Assembly (NCBI RefSeq): GCF_005239225.2
Contig: NC_133284.1
Coordinates: 51,988,697 to 52,052,696 of the forward strand
Reading direction: 5' to 3'
DNA length: 64,000 nucleotides
Origin: Populus alba
Taxonomy: Eukaryota; Streptophyta; Magnoliopsida; Malpighiales; Salicaceae
Part shown: one piece after another, positions 23,487 through 36,080 of the stretch
Numbering within the stretch: the stretch's first letter is position 1
Layout of the letters: the number at the start of each line of letters is the position of its first letter
Translations under genes and position numbers: made by a program
Notes under the pieces: generated by a model
What the model saw: only the letters and a program-made list of their open reading frames with translations
Databases searched by the model: none
Told to the model about the DNA's origin: nothing

Positions 23487-25346
23487 CCCATAGTAAAAAA
23501 ATTTATATAAGGTCTAAAAGCCCGTAGTAAAATTTTAGGATCAAGTAAGGGTTCCATTGAACACAATTAAAAGTTGAAGGACTAAATAAAAGTTGACAAA
23601 AATTCCTAATTTAATGCTAAACAACATCATTTTTCATTAAAAAGAAAAAAAGAAAAATAAGACAAGACGATGCATTGTCTGGTCACTGTTTATTGCCTTC
23701 CCTGATTTTACTTGATAATGCTGCCTATGTGGCTACTTTTCATATGCATTTAATGCCTCATATACCTCAAATGGTCACCTGACATCCCTCTATTTTTTAG
23801 CATAATTTGTTTAGGCCTATTAACATCACGTTGGCACCGACCTAAAGAGGCCAACTCATGCAACCTTTTCTTGCAAATTTGATCACTCATGATGTATATT
23901 TTGAACCAATGGTTGAGATCCTTCTTAGTTGAACCAAAGGCCACGATTTGGCCCTATTAAATAAAAAATATCCCTCTTCTACCTCTTATAAATAGGGGTG
24001 CATTTCATGGCTTGTGCAGGAAGGAAATCGAGTCTAAAAATAATCAAAAATCAGCTTACTCCTGTGTTTTTTTCCAGCCAACATTTCTCTCTCGCTGTTG
24101 CTTCTTCAATACTTAAAGACCCCACAGAAACCTTTCTTCTCCACCAACAGATGGCAGATCAGCCTCCATACGAACCTAAATCCTAACCAATGGCAGAACA
24201 ACCATGGCGAACTCCTTTCTATCTCCGCTGCAAATTGTATTCTTTTTCCACCTACAGTTGACTCTGGCTACCATTCCCTCAGTCGATGCCTCCTGAGCCA
24301 CCGGTCGAACCTACTCCACGTCTGGAGCATCACCGCGCCAGGTAGACTTCTTTTTTTCTTCTTCTTCACCTTCTGTCCACTGTATGAACAGTGGACTTGG
24401 TTCGGGCTTGTTATCGCCCAGACCAAATGTTTGGGCTGGTCTTAGCTCACAAAAAGAAAAGACAAAAGATTTGTTTGGCCGAGATCAACCCAACCCTTCT
24501 TTGAGCTTAGCTAAACCCAGTTAGTTGGGGTGGCCCAACCCATATATTTTTATTTATAATAAAATATATTATAATATTTATAAAAAAAATAAAAAAAAAT
24601 CCAAAAAAATTTAAAAATCATTTCAATTTTTTTTTTATTTTCTCAAATATTTTTCTACTAATTTTGCATAATATCGGGTTGTATATTTACACTGTAAAAT
24701 ATATATCCAATATTAAAATATTTGGTTTTCTCATAAATACTTCAAAAAAATTCAAAACATTACAAAAAAAAATCTCAAAAACTTTTAAATTAATTTCCCT
24801 TTCAAAAACAAAAAAAAAAATAGTTTGTTTTCTTTCATACAGCCAAATGCTAAAAATTTTCCAAGCATATTTTCATAAAAAATTGCATCTTTCTTATGTT
24901 GTGAAAATTTTAAAAAAAAATGGATATCATAACCAGTTTATGATAATCCATTAGGGTTTGACCAAAATATCAAAAAGCTTTTTCCAATTATTGTTTTTAG
25001 GAGGGTATAAAAGTAGACTTTAATATCTAGGGGGTGTAAAATTACACGATTAAAGTACACCCTCAGGTATTAAAAATACAAGGTGTAAAAATGCGATTCT
25101 AAAATTTAGAATTTAGAACGGTTAGAATTTAACCCGATAAGATAAAGACTTTCTTACAAAAAAAGATCTACCTTGAACCTTAGAAAATATTAACAAATAG
25201 AAATCCGACTTAGAAAAAAACAATCAAACAACAATGCAGATTATCTTAGGTAGGGTGCAATGGGGGTGATGTGTCTTCTCTTTACACAACCGGTCCCTTA
25301 CCCAGACTTTCACAAACCATAGGTTTCTAGTGACCATAATTATAAG
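23487..25346 (+). repeat. 5' LTR of the gypsy element
   Basis: Matches the inverted segment 33550-34860 (as positions 23530-24766) and the direct segment 35405-35735 (as positions 24766-25095). It contains a T/C-rich region with a CACCAACAGATGGCAGATC segment near 24140, and ends just before TGGCGACTCCC. The first ~490 bases of the right-hand LTR have no counterpart here, so this copy is truncated or belongs to a variant. Open frames inside it (24098-24445) are LTR sequence, not genes. Confidence 0.65.
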
Positions 25347-25651
25347 TGGCGACTCCCAGCAACAAGATGGCGACTCCACTAAGGAAAGCCTTGTTCGGTC
25401 GGACTACTTTAGCATGCATTTTAACTTTTCAAATAAAATTCAATTCTAGGTTAGGTGGGGAGTAGCGATCTACCTCATGACTTTTAGCCGGGGTTCAAAT
25501 TCGTGAAACATCTAACTATAAGCTGAGTGTTTACTTGGTAATGACGGTCATACTATGCCCTAACTATTCTTTGTAAACCCCTATATTGCCTTTACGTAAG
25601 GTGGTCACTGGGTAGTTCATAAACCTTTTGAGACCAGGTAAAAAGCCTACG
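25347..25651 (+). other. Primer-site region and leader of the gypsy element (left part)
   Basis: TGGCGACTCCC (25347) and GATGGCGACTCCACTAAGG (25370) resemble the primer-binding junction of plant gypsy elements. The untranslated leader follows and is interrupted at 25651 by the nested solo LTR. It resumes at 28508. Confidence 0.5.
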
Positions 25652-28043
25652 TGTAAACCCCCGTAAATAAAAATAAATAAATAAATAAAAACATAGGATC
25701 AAAGTAATGAGGTCTTGATAAGGAGATTTGGCATGAAAAAAATGAATAAATGGTAGGAATGGTATTAAATGTGTCATGAGAGAGAGAGAGAGAGAATGAT
25801 CTCCATAAACAATTTTAAATGTATTGTTAAAGTCAAAATAATAGTCATGATTTTTAGTTTAAAACTTATAACATTGGTGAAACTAATAACGAGTTTCATT
25901 GGATAATAGAATAAGAAAAAAGAGAAGATATGTAAACCCCAATCAAAAAACTTATTTCAACAAATTAGTGATAAATGTGGTAATATTAAATTTATTGAGT
26001 ATAAATTAAGGGAAAATGTCATGAGAATCTAGGTAAATAAAGTAATGCATGAAATTCAAATTTTAGCATATATAGACATTTGGAGCTCCTAAAAAGTTGA
26101 GTGAATGTTGAATTAATATTTGAATCTTCTCAATTTATTCATAATATTCATAAATTCACAAAATCAAATACTTCCCGTAAACAATTTCTATGGGTGTATT
26201 TTATTTTATTACTTATCATTTAAATTCATTTACATTAGAATTTATTTACACTAACATTAAACATCTAATTAACTCAATTCTTCATCAATGCTTTTCAATG
26301 TCCAAAGGACATGACTTTTCGTTGCCGATATTTTTCTAATGTCCCAAGACATTTGATATATTACCAAACAATGTAATTTAACTTAAATTCTAATAATGAC
26401 TACACATGCCAATTTTTTTTTCAAAGCATACTCAAAATGATTCCTTATATCATAATTCAACTTACAACATCCCTTACCATGATTTCCCATTCATTTCTTC
26501 ATCAAGACACGTAATTTACCAAACATTCCAGTGCCTATTTAACAAACATGGCCAATTATAATAGGGGTTAATATTCTAAAGTTAGTTTCAATTTATCCCA
26601 ACCTACTTTCCCACATCATGTTTCCTATTCCAACACAACTAAAGTATTAATCCACCATTATTTTTTTTTATAGAATTTAACTATACCATCACTTATCAAC
26701 ACATCAAACATGACTCAAACAACACACAAACAATTCTCAAGCACTTCTATCATCATTAAACCCATTACAATTATTCTTAGTCTTAAAACATACTTTTTAT
26801 GTTAAACATCATATTCTCATTCAATATTTCTCAAACCAAACTTAAAACATCATTCTGTAAATTTAGAATTCAATAAATACAACAGATGGAATTATATATC
26901 ATCATCATTAGAATAACATATCTAAAATACATACATCCAATGGTTAAATTTTCCTATATCAGAATAATACCGAACTGACTTGAAAATTAAAAACTTACTG
27001 TTCGGGAGGTATAATTTCTAGTAGGAGTTTTTGTTTCCAATCTTACTCGTTCAGAATTTAAATAACATCTGGATGAACAATATATCTAAAATCTAGACCA
27101 ATCCAACGGTGAAAAGATGATATAATGACTGATGAACAAGGCTATCTTGAAGGTTGATTTTCTAGAAATGTTCCTCCGATCACAGCCTTCTAACGAAGTC
27201 TGCTATTGACAATCCCTTCGGTCGGAATGTAGATGACATTGAGCGTAATAACATATCCAAAAACAACATAATCCAATAGTGGAAAGCCAAGATCTGACTG
27301 CCAAAGTTCCTACCTTGTTACCAGCGAAAAACCCATAGTTTCAAATCAATTTATTCCTTCTATTTTTCTGCAAATTAAGCTATTATCATGCAATTAATCT
27401 AGAAATTCACAAGAACAATTATTCCCCCAAAATATTTACATGAACCCTAGAATCTTAAACTTGGAGGTTTTCTCCTCCTCATGCAAGAACAAGATAGAAA
27501 AACAAAATTACTTGAGGGTATGTTCCTTACCTTTGCTACTTTAACTTATTTCAATGGATTATTGCAAAAATCGACAAAACCCTTGTCCTCCTCTTTCAAA
27601 TTCCAGCTTTTACTCTTTGTTTTTCCCAAGCTTTATAACTCTCTAAGCATAGTCACTTGATTTGTTTTTTTTGGATATAACCTCCTAAGAATACTTCCTT
27701 TTTGATTTAGCTTGAAGAAATGGAGAGGAGATGAAGAAAATGGGAGAAAAATGGTCTCCCTCCTGTTTTCTCCTTTGCAGAGGACGTGCACTGTCTTTAA
27801 AGGAGGAGAGGGGAATATTGTTTTATGTAAAATTACCAAAATGATCTTATTAATGCCCTTATGTCATCTTTTTCAATTTACCTGATTTTGAGTACTTTCA
27901 TAAAGCCTTCCCAAACTCTGATTGACATAAAATTTTAACCTATGATAAACCAGTAAGTCTAGAGATTCCTTATTAAATTTCAGCCCAATACAATGGTTGG
28001 ATTAAGATATATCATCGATATCATAAAACTAGTCAATAAGTGT

Positions 28044-28078
<35 letters not shown>

Positions 28079-28507
28079 TATTTTGAATTAATTGATGAAT
28101 TGTAAAATGATATAATTTGAGAATCTTGTATTGTGCACACGGAGGTTGTCAAAGAAATTATGACTAATAATATAAATATGTTGTATAAAGGTTTTGTGTT
28201 GTTGCTGGCATGATAAAAAAATTGGTGGTAATTATAACAGTGTAATAAAATGCCAATAACAATGATGAATAATGAAATTTGGCCTTAATTATGGTGGCAA
28301 AATGAGATTATGTTATTGAATTAAATAGATTGTTGTATGTATGGTATTCATATTATTTGAAAATGGATTGGATATGAATATTGTAAAAATGATGGTAGTT
28401 TCCATTAAATAGTCTCAGATAAGTTCGATGGAAGAAAAAAATACCCATTTTTTTTAAGTTAAGGCTCAAAGTTCTTTTACGAATATATTAAATTACGGGG
28501 TGTTACA
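25652..28507 (-). mobile_element. Nested solo LTR (chromovirus-like), with target duplication
   Basis: Read on the - strand it begins TGTAACACCCCGTAATTT and ends GGGGGTTTACA. It is flanked by CTACG (25647-25651) and CTACC (28508-28512), a 4-of-5 match for a target-site duplication. It interrupts the gypsy leader. There is no internal coding. A (AT)n run lies at 28046-28074. TGTAACACCCC starts are typical of Tekay/Del-type chromovirus LTRs; the family call is an inference. Confidence 0.6.
28046..28074. repeat. (AT)n microsatellite
   Basis: Simple AT run within the nested solo LTR. Confidence 0.9.
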
Positions 28508-28719
28508 CTACCCATTATGTAAAGGCCTAAAACTTTTCTAAGAGTATGAACTCCCTAAACATTCATTTTGCATGGGTTTTCGCCTTTCATACCCAATGTG
28601 TATATTCATTTTTGCATCCATATACATACACCTATCCTTTGCAAATAACATACATACTTGTATCAGGTTGAAATATAGGTTCCTAAAGAGCCTACAAAAC
28701 CCAACTTCGAGCAAGAAAC

Positions 28720-30110
28720 ATGAAAGATGAAGAGCGTGTTTACCATGACACCCATTTCAAAGAAAAGTTAGAGTCTCTGAAGGCAAGTGTGTCTCACCTC
28801 ACTATCTTACTCGAGCAAACACTTAGAAATGCCTTTGGTGAAGGTCCTTCTAACTGGCTTGTTATTTTTGTTCAAACTTCGATAACAGCTTAGCCCGAAG
28901 AAAGAATGAGTGAACATGGTTTAGAGCCTCAACCCAATCCAACATTTGTGCACTTAGTAGCACCAACACCAACCCCTGCAGTTATAGATCCATTTGTCAA
29001 CGAGTCCCATAAGACCAAGTCATTCAATGGCATTGATCAAGATAAGATGGTGACACTGGAAGCCCAAATTAGAGCCATTGAAGGGGTAGACTTATATGAT
29101 CCAGTACGAGAAGTAGAAATGTGTTTGGTCCCAAATGTGGTTGTCCCAAAGAAGTTTTGTGTTTCTAAATTCATCAAATACACTGGAACACAATGTCCCA
29201 TAACTCATCTCAAATCCTATTGTAACAAAATGAAAAAAGTAGTACACAAAGAAAAACTATTGATGCACGTTTTCCAAGATAGCTTATGTGGGGCAGCATT
29301 GAGTTCGTATATGAGATTGGTTAGCACAACAATCCATAAATGGAAAGACTTGGTTGATGCTTTTGTTAAGCAATACATGTATAACATGAACATCGCTCCT
29401 GATATAACCAGCCTATCTAATCTAGAGAAAAAGAATAAAGAAAACATAAGGGAATTTGCTTAAAGATGAAGAGATCTAGCTGCTCAAGTGCATCCACCAT
29501 TTTTGAAAAAAGAAATGGCTGCGTTGTTTTCCAACACGCTCAAGGAGCCATACTACGAGTATATGATGGGTAGTTTGGCCCAGTAATTTACTGATATTGT
29601 TGTAGTAGCAGAGCGCATAATGTAAGGAGTATAGAGTGGTAAAATCTCTGCAACTGTGTCAAAAAAGGGCTTCGAAGGTAAAATGAAAGAGGTTGACTAT
29701 GTTGAGGGTGGTTACAGAGGAAGAAAAAACCCATTCCATAATTTCCACACTCCATCCTCTTCACCCCAAATTGCCAATATCAATCTCAACCCTTCATTTC
29801 CTACCAGAAAACCTGAGCCTTAAACCAAACACCAATAGACAAGGAACAGCTACCTCTATTACCATTGCCCTTAAATGAGATGTACGAAAAGCTATTGAGC
29901 ATCGAGTACATAGCTACAGAACCACTCATACCTCTACAGCCACCTTACCCCAACTGGTGCAAACTAGGCCTCACCTTCGAGTACCATGCTGGCGTTGTGG
30001 GACGCAACATTCATCCTGTAATGCCTTCAAGAAGAGGCTCATGTATTTGATCAATGCTGAGTGGATAACATTCAAAGGAACTCTAAACATGAGTTCGAAC
30101 CCTTTACCCA
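28720..30110 (+). pseudogene. Ty3/gypsy Gag remnant
   Basis: The frame starts MKDEERVYHDTHFKEKL at 28720. It has an in-frame TAG at 28891, then continues 28906-29463 with the gypsy Gag core: KFIKYTGTQCPITHLKSYC, then LSSYMRLVSTTIHKWKDLV and FVKQYMYNMNIAPD. More stops follow (29461, 29584, 29623). The C-terminal part reads across frames to PLNEMYEKLLSI (29868) and LQPPYPNWC (29940). This is the capsid precursor of a retroelement, now broken. No zinc knuckle, protease, RT or integrase follows. Confidence 0.8.
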
Positions 30111-31914
30111 ATCATACTTCAAGCAGTTGATCGGAAATGCATTAGAGGCGGCATGCTTGGAAAATTTAAAAGTACCAATGATGAAGTCATGGTGCGAAGA
30201 AGATAGCATGAAAACAGGTGTCTACAGTTTTTTATCCACACTATTAGGCAAATACTTGCAAAAACTTTTGTAGGAAGGCTAGTTAAAAGAGAAATGTACC
30301 AAAGTTAGAAAATGGAGTCTACCCCTAATAATTGCCTCTATCTAATCATGTCTGCAAAGTTATTTTGATTTTGTCATATTTCAAACTGTTTTAGTCTTGT
30401 TGGCAATTCAGCTCATAATGCCATAAGATTTCCTATGCCAAATGAGCCTCTCTTGTTAATAAAATCATGTGTTTTCATGTATTCATAATGTGCCTTCATT
30501 TTTGTTGTTTCATGCAAATAACACACTAAGCACACCCTATACTCATAAAATTACAACACTAAGAATTCTTTGGTGTTTTCCCTTTTTTCCTAAAAAAACA
30601 AGCATGATCCCATGTTTTTCAAAGATTTTTGGGAAATTAAAGCTTCAATACAAAACAAATTTGGTGTTTGTTCTAACAAACAAGTTCTTGAAATTCAAGA
30701 GATATCCTAATACCTAAAAACCCTGAAGAACAACCCAAATGCAATGAGATGACTCTAAAACTGAGTTTTGGATGTATGAATAATGAGAAACCATTTTTCA
30801 TATTCACATAAAAGAAAGCAAAGCTTACCAATTCTAAGTGTTTGCATTTGAAATGAAGAAAGGCCATCTTTGGTCATCCTTTCAAAAATTCTAAAAATCC
30901 CTTGCAATTCATTTTTGGAGCCTAATGCTTTTTTTTGTTGTTGAAAAAAATACATTGGCTAGAATCACACCCCACACTAGGGGAAAAATGTGAGAAACAA
31001 AAAAAAAACCCTCAATAAGGTGCCCAAACAAAGCTGTGGGCCATGAAAAAATCCTTAATGATTAAACGTGTCCAAACAACATTAGGTGGCATGAAAAAAA
31101 AATTATTAATGGTTAAAAGTGTCCAAACAAAGCTAGGGGGCATGACAGAATCCAAAAGATCCAAAACATTTGAGCGTGCCATAAAATAACCAATATAATG
31201 ATACTCAAAATCAAATGAAGAAAAAACAAAGATAAAAGACCAAAACCCGACACTAAGGTGTATGATGGACCATCTTGCAAATCAATTCCAAGGTCTAGAA
31301 ATCTATAGACTAAAAAGAGGTTGGGAAACAAGTACTATTAATCATTAATCTTAAGATCCTTTAAAAACCTTTTTAAGCCAATAAATATTCTTTTTCTTGA
31401 TAACTAGCACTTATGAGGACTTGTCCATAAAAATCACATGAATTTTTTCTGAACGTGTTTGATTTAAACCAACATCAAGATGGTTTTTATGTTAGGAATA
31501 ACTTTAAAATTCCAAAAATTTTACATGAAAACAATTCCTTGTAAATAATCAAATCTTCTTTCATAAAGTCTTGTCCCCAAAGAAAACCCCAAACAAACAC
31601 TTACGGGCATGATTAAACTAGGGGGCAATCCAACAAAACACTGGTTGGCTCCGTGATTCCCTTTCTAAGCAAAAGCAAGAAAGCCATCAAAGCTTGCTAT
31701 CATAGACTCGAAGGAAAACTCTATGAAGAATAAGTCCACAAGGTATGACTAAAGTAAGCAAGAGCGAAAAGAGCCATCAAAACTTACTATTAAAGACTCA
31801 AAATTTTGAGAAAAAGAAAACTCCATGATGAGAAAGAGACTTGTACTTCTTATGTAAGTATATATGCATTTTGATCATAAAGCATTGCTTTCATACATGA
31901 TAGATTAGTGTCTC
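30111..31914 (+). other. 3' internal region of the gypsy element, pol deleted
   Basis: Non-coding. After the Gag end the sequence passes directly into an AT-rich tail. Imperfect repeats of GTGTCCAAACAA followed by a GGGGCATGA-type word occur at 31021-31145, spaced about 50-60 bases. A CTAGGGGGCAATCC segment occurs near 31620. Open frames here are short and have no family resemblance. Confidence 0.45.
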
Positions 31915-32860
31915 ACCATCACCTCTTCTTGAGTGCGCCTTTGATTCATTATCTCTCATGTGATGTGTTTCCTATCATTTCCTTTTGAGACCGTCTTAGA
32001 GCCTTTTACCATCTCAGCTAGTGCACTTTACAGCCCTACCTCTTTCCATTTGAGTGTGTTTTCGAGCCCTCAACCATCTTAGATAGTGTGCTTTATAACC
32101 TTATCTTTTTCCCTTTGAGTGCACCTTCAAGCCATCCATAATCTTAGGTTTTGTGCTTTACAACCCTACCTCTTTCCCTTCGAGAGCGCCTTCGAGCCCT
32201 CGACCATTTTAGATAATACGCTTTACAATGCTACCTCTTTCCCTTTCAAGTACAGCTTTAGGCCATATCATCCTTCCTTTTGAGTGCACCTTAGAGCCTT
32301 CAACCACTTTGGGAAGTGCACTTTCTAACCCTACCTCTTTTCAAGTGCGCTTTTGAGCCCCCACCCCTTAGGTAATGTGTTTTCTAACCCTCTCTCCTTT
32401 TGAGTGTATTTTCGAGCCCTCACCCCTTGGGTAGTGCGTTTTCTAGCCTAATCTCATTTGGAGTGCGCCCTTAAGACCTCATCTCTTAGGTAGTGCATTT
32501 TCTAACCCTACATCCTTTCGAGTGCTCCTTCGAGTCCTCACGCCCTATGTAGTGTTTTATAACTTTGCCTCTTTTTTAGTGTGCCTTCAATCCCTCACTT
32601 ATCAGGTAGTGCATTTTCTAACACTATCTCCTTTACAAGTGCACCTTTGAGCCCTCATCTCTTATGTAATGCATTTTCTAACCCTGCCCCATTTTAAGTG
32701 CACGTTTCGACCCTCGTTCCCTTTCGGGTCCTTTCTTTTTTTGAACACTTATTTGAGCTCTCATCTCTTGAATAGTGCGCCTTCGAGCCCTATCATGTCG
32801 TCCCTTCAAGACATTTCATATTTTCACTTAGGTAGGTCACCTATCACAATCAGATCTCTT
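31915..32860 (+). repeat. Tandem array, ~60-bp units (GAGTGCGCCTTCGAGCCC type)
   Basis: About 14 diverged units, each with the pattern TTTGAGTGCGCCTTCGAGCC, then CTCA-CTCTTAGGTAGTGC, then TTTTCTAACCCTACCTC. Unit length is 57-68 bases. Divergence between units indicates age. The array is adjacent to a second, unrelated array. Confidence 0.85.
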
Positions 32861-32869
32861 TGAAAACTC

Positions 32870-33520
32870 TTTTCATCTTCCATCTGGGTTGGTTGCCTAT
32901 TACAATAAAATCATTTTGAGAAATCATTGCATCTTTTACCACCTTCAAAATCTTCCATCTTGGTCAGTTGCCCGTTAAAATGAAATCATTTTGAGAAATC
33001 CTCGCATTTCACACCACCTCTAAAATCTTCCATCTAGGTCGGTTACCCGTTACAATATAGCCATTTTGACAAATCCTCGCGTTTCTCACCACCTTCAAAA
33101 TCTTCCATCTAGGTCGGTTGCCCATTACAATGAAATCATTTTGAGAAATATTCGTATTTCTCACCACCTTGACAATCTTCCACTAGATCGGTCGCTCATT
33201 ACAATGAAACCATTTTAAGAAATCTTCACATTTCTCGCCACTTTGAAAAATCTCTATATTTTTCAGCATTATGAAAACTCTTTTCATTTTCCACCTGGAT
33301 AGGTCACCCATTATAACAAGGCCACTTTGAAAAATCTTAGTATTTTTTACCTCTTTGAAAAATCTTCGTGTTTTTCACTTGGATAGATCGCCTATTACAA
33401 CAAAACCACTTTAAAAAATCTTCGCATTTCTCACTATTTTGAAAAATCTTTGTATTTTTCACCACCTTGAAAACTCTTTTTCTTTTTTTCTTGGGTGGGT
33501 CACCCTTGACAATTTGATCA
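32870..33520 (+). repeat. Tandem array, ~75-bp units (CTTCCATCTAGGTCGGTTGC type)
   Basis: About eight units of the type CTTCCATCTAGGTCGGTTGC, then CCATTACAATGAAATCATTTT, then GAGAAATCCTCGCATTTC. Later units are more diverged and partly truncated. The array is followed immediately by the inversion breakpoint. Confidence 0.85.
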
Positions 33521-33549
33521 TTCCAAAATCTTTGAAAAGCCTTTCTATT

Positions 33550-35404
33550 TTTGAAAATGTTTTGAATTTTTTGAAATATTTCAAAGAAAACCAGGTATTT
33601 TAATACCGGATTTGTATTTTACAATGTAAATATACAACTTGATATTATGCAAAATTGGTAGAAAAATATTTTAGAAAATTACAATTTTTTTGAAATGATT
33701 TTTTATTTTTTTTTTAGATTTTTTTGTAGTTGTTTTTAAATATTATAATATATATTATTATAAATAAAAAATATATAGGTTGGGCCACCCAAACTAACTG
33801 GGCTGAGCTCAGCCCGAAGAAGGGTTGAGTTGGGTCAATCTCAGCCCAACAAATCTTTTTTCTTTTCTTTTCTTTTCTTTTCTTTTTGTGGGCCGGGACC
33901 GGCCCATATATTTGGTCTGGGCCATAACAGGCTCGACCCAGGAACAATGTTCACACATGAACAGTGGGACATGAATTATAATTCACTGTTCATGTAGCAG
34001 ACAGAGGGTGAAGAAGAAAAGAAAGAACGCCACCTGGCGTGGTGGTAGTTTGGACATGGAGTAAGTCCGACCGATGGCTCAGGAGGCGTCGACTAAGGGA
34101 ATGGTGGTTAGAGTTAGTTGTAGGAGGAAGAAGAAAAAGGTTTACAAAGAAGAGAGAATGGAGTTCGTGGTGGCGTTTTGCCACTAGTGAGGACTTGGGT
34201 TCGTAGGGAGGCTGAGCTGTCGTTTGTTGGTGGAGGAGAGGAGAAACAGCATGGAAAGAGAAATAAGAGAGAGAAACATTGGCTTAAAAGAAATAGGGGA
34301 GTAAGCTGATTTTTGACATTTTTTGACCTGATTTCCTACCTGCTCAGGCCATGAATGCACCCCTATTTATATGAGGTGGAAGAGGGATATTTTTTCTTTA
34401 AAATTGCCAAATCATGGCCTTTGGTTTGGCTAACAAGGATCACAATCGTTCGTTTAAAGTGTGCCTCGTGAGTTGTCAAATCTGAAGGGAAACACTACAT
34501 GAGTTGGCTTCTTTAGGCTGGTGCCAGGGGCGGTATGATATTAATAGGCCTGAAAGAACGATACTCGGGAATAGAGGGATGTCAGGTGACCATTTTGGTT
34601 CATGTGTTGTTAATTTTGGTGAACATATGAGGCATTAAATGCATATGAAAAATAGCCATTTTGATAGCATTCTTTGGCAAAATTGGGGAAGACAATGAAT
34701 AGTGACCAGACGATGCATTGTCTAGTCTTTTTTTTTCATCTTTTTTCTTTTTAATGGAAAAAAACGCCATTTAGGGTTAAATTAGGGATTTTTTTCAAAC
34801 TTCCATTTAGTCCTTTGGCTTTCAATTGTTTTCAATGGAACCTCTAATTGACCATAAGTTTTTGATTTATTGCAATTAAGCTCCCACTGAATTACATTGT
34901 GCACTTTGGAGTTAAGCCTCAAATAAAATTAATTTCACCCATTTAAAGTGTAATTAAGTCAATACACTTAATTAAATCCTTTAATTGAACCCAAATTAAT
35001 TCTTAAACATAATTAAACTTTAATTTGGCCTATGATTAAATCAAATTGCCCTATCAAAAATTTAATTATATCCCTGGACTTAATGTTTATGCAAATACAT
35101 CCAATAAGTATTTAATTTGACATTGAATTTGCATTGTTTCTTTATTTTTTTGGCATAATAGGGTACAATTAGGCATTAAATTTCCTCCAAAATTGTAATT
35201 GTATTCCCGGACCTATTTTCTCCATGTTGCTAGTCTTTATTTTATTTTATTTTATTTTGAAAAAAAAGTGAATTTTAAGGAATAATCCATAATTGAGTTA
35301 TAACAGTTGCCCTCTTTTTTACGATTCTTACTATAGAAAGTTCTATAAGAGACTTTAAATAATAAGCTTTGTAAAGAATAAAAGGGAAGAGAGATAACGG
35401 ACTC
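33550..35404 (-). repeat. Inverted segment carrying polypurine tract and first part of the 3' LTR
   Basis: The reverse complement of this segment reads: element tail, AAAAAAGAGGGCAAC polypurine tract (35306-35322 on the + strand), LTR start TGTTATAACTCAATTATGG (from 35305), then sequence matching 23530-24766 of the 5' LTR. At its left edge the LTR match stops, and it resumes in direct orientation at 35405. Flipping the segment restores one continuous LTR, so this is an inversion. Confidence 0.8.
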
Positions 35405-35735
35405 ATGTAATCTCAAAAACTTTGAAATTAATTTCCCCTTTCAAAAAGAAAAAATATATATTTTCATACATACGGTCAAATCTTTAAAATTTTCTAAGCA
35501 TATTTTCATTAAAAATTACATCTTTCTCTTGTTGTGAGAATTCAAAAAAAAAACAAAAGATATCATAACTAGTTTACGATCATCCATTAGAATTTGATCA
35601 AAATATCAAAAACCTTTTTTCCAATTAGTTTTTTAGGATCCAAAAATAGACTTTAATATCTGTAGAATGTAACATTACACGATAGAGTATACCCAAAAAT
35701 ATTAAAGATGCAAGATATAAAAATACGATGCTAAA
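35405..35735 (+). repeat. 3' LTR remnant of the gypsy element
   Basis: AATCTCAAAAACTTTGAAAT onward matches 24766-25095 in direct orientation, with about 80-85% identity by eye. It ends near GATGCTAAAAG, so the last ~250 bases of the LTR are missing. Confidence 0.75.
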
Positions 35736-36030
35736 AGATAACATGCATAAAATGAAAGTGTGCAGGGATTACATGCAAACTTTGCTTATTGTATAAATTA
35801 ATAAGGTGTTATGTTTATTTGAAAGTATGTTAGATATTACTATTAAATTTATAACTTTAATATAAGATAGTGTCAGAGCTAAAAAAAAAAATTCATTTAA
35901 GAATTGCCTTAAAAAGTTAGTATAAAATAATTAATAACAATAATTAAAATTTTTAATTTAAAATGATTGTATCCACTGTGAAAAGAAATTAGCTAAACTT
36001 TAATGACTCACTCCCTCTTTCGATTTTCTA

Positions 36031-36080
<50 letters not shown>

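Larger units (their letters stand above)
23487..35735 (+). mobile_element. Rearranged Ty3/gypsy element retaining gag only
   Basis: A + strand element. Its 5' LTR (23487-~25346) is followed by a primer-site region and leader, gag (28720-~30110), no pol, a 3' region with two tandem arrays (31915-33520), then a polypurine tract and 3' LTR broken by an inversion (~33550-35404). A LTR remnant at 35405-35735 closes it. A separate 2.86-kb solo LTR sits in the leader. Evidence for unity is the match of LTR parts on both sides and the collinear leader and gag. The right end is truncated. Confidence 0.7.

Noticed and set aside
24098..24445. 115-codon frame with a possible secretory start
   Set aside because: Lies inside the gypsy 5' LTR; the same sequence appears inverted at 33990-34184.
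31915..33520. CRISPR-like array of repeats and spacers
   Set aside because: Whole units are repeated with diffuse divergence and there are no unique spacers. The host is a plant and the context is a retroelement tail.
33714..33947. Lys-rich frame on the - strand
   Set aside because: Part of the inverted LTR and a TTTTC run; not a gene.
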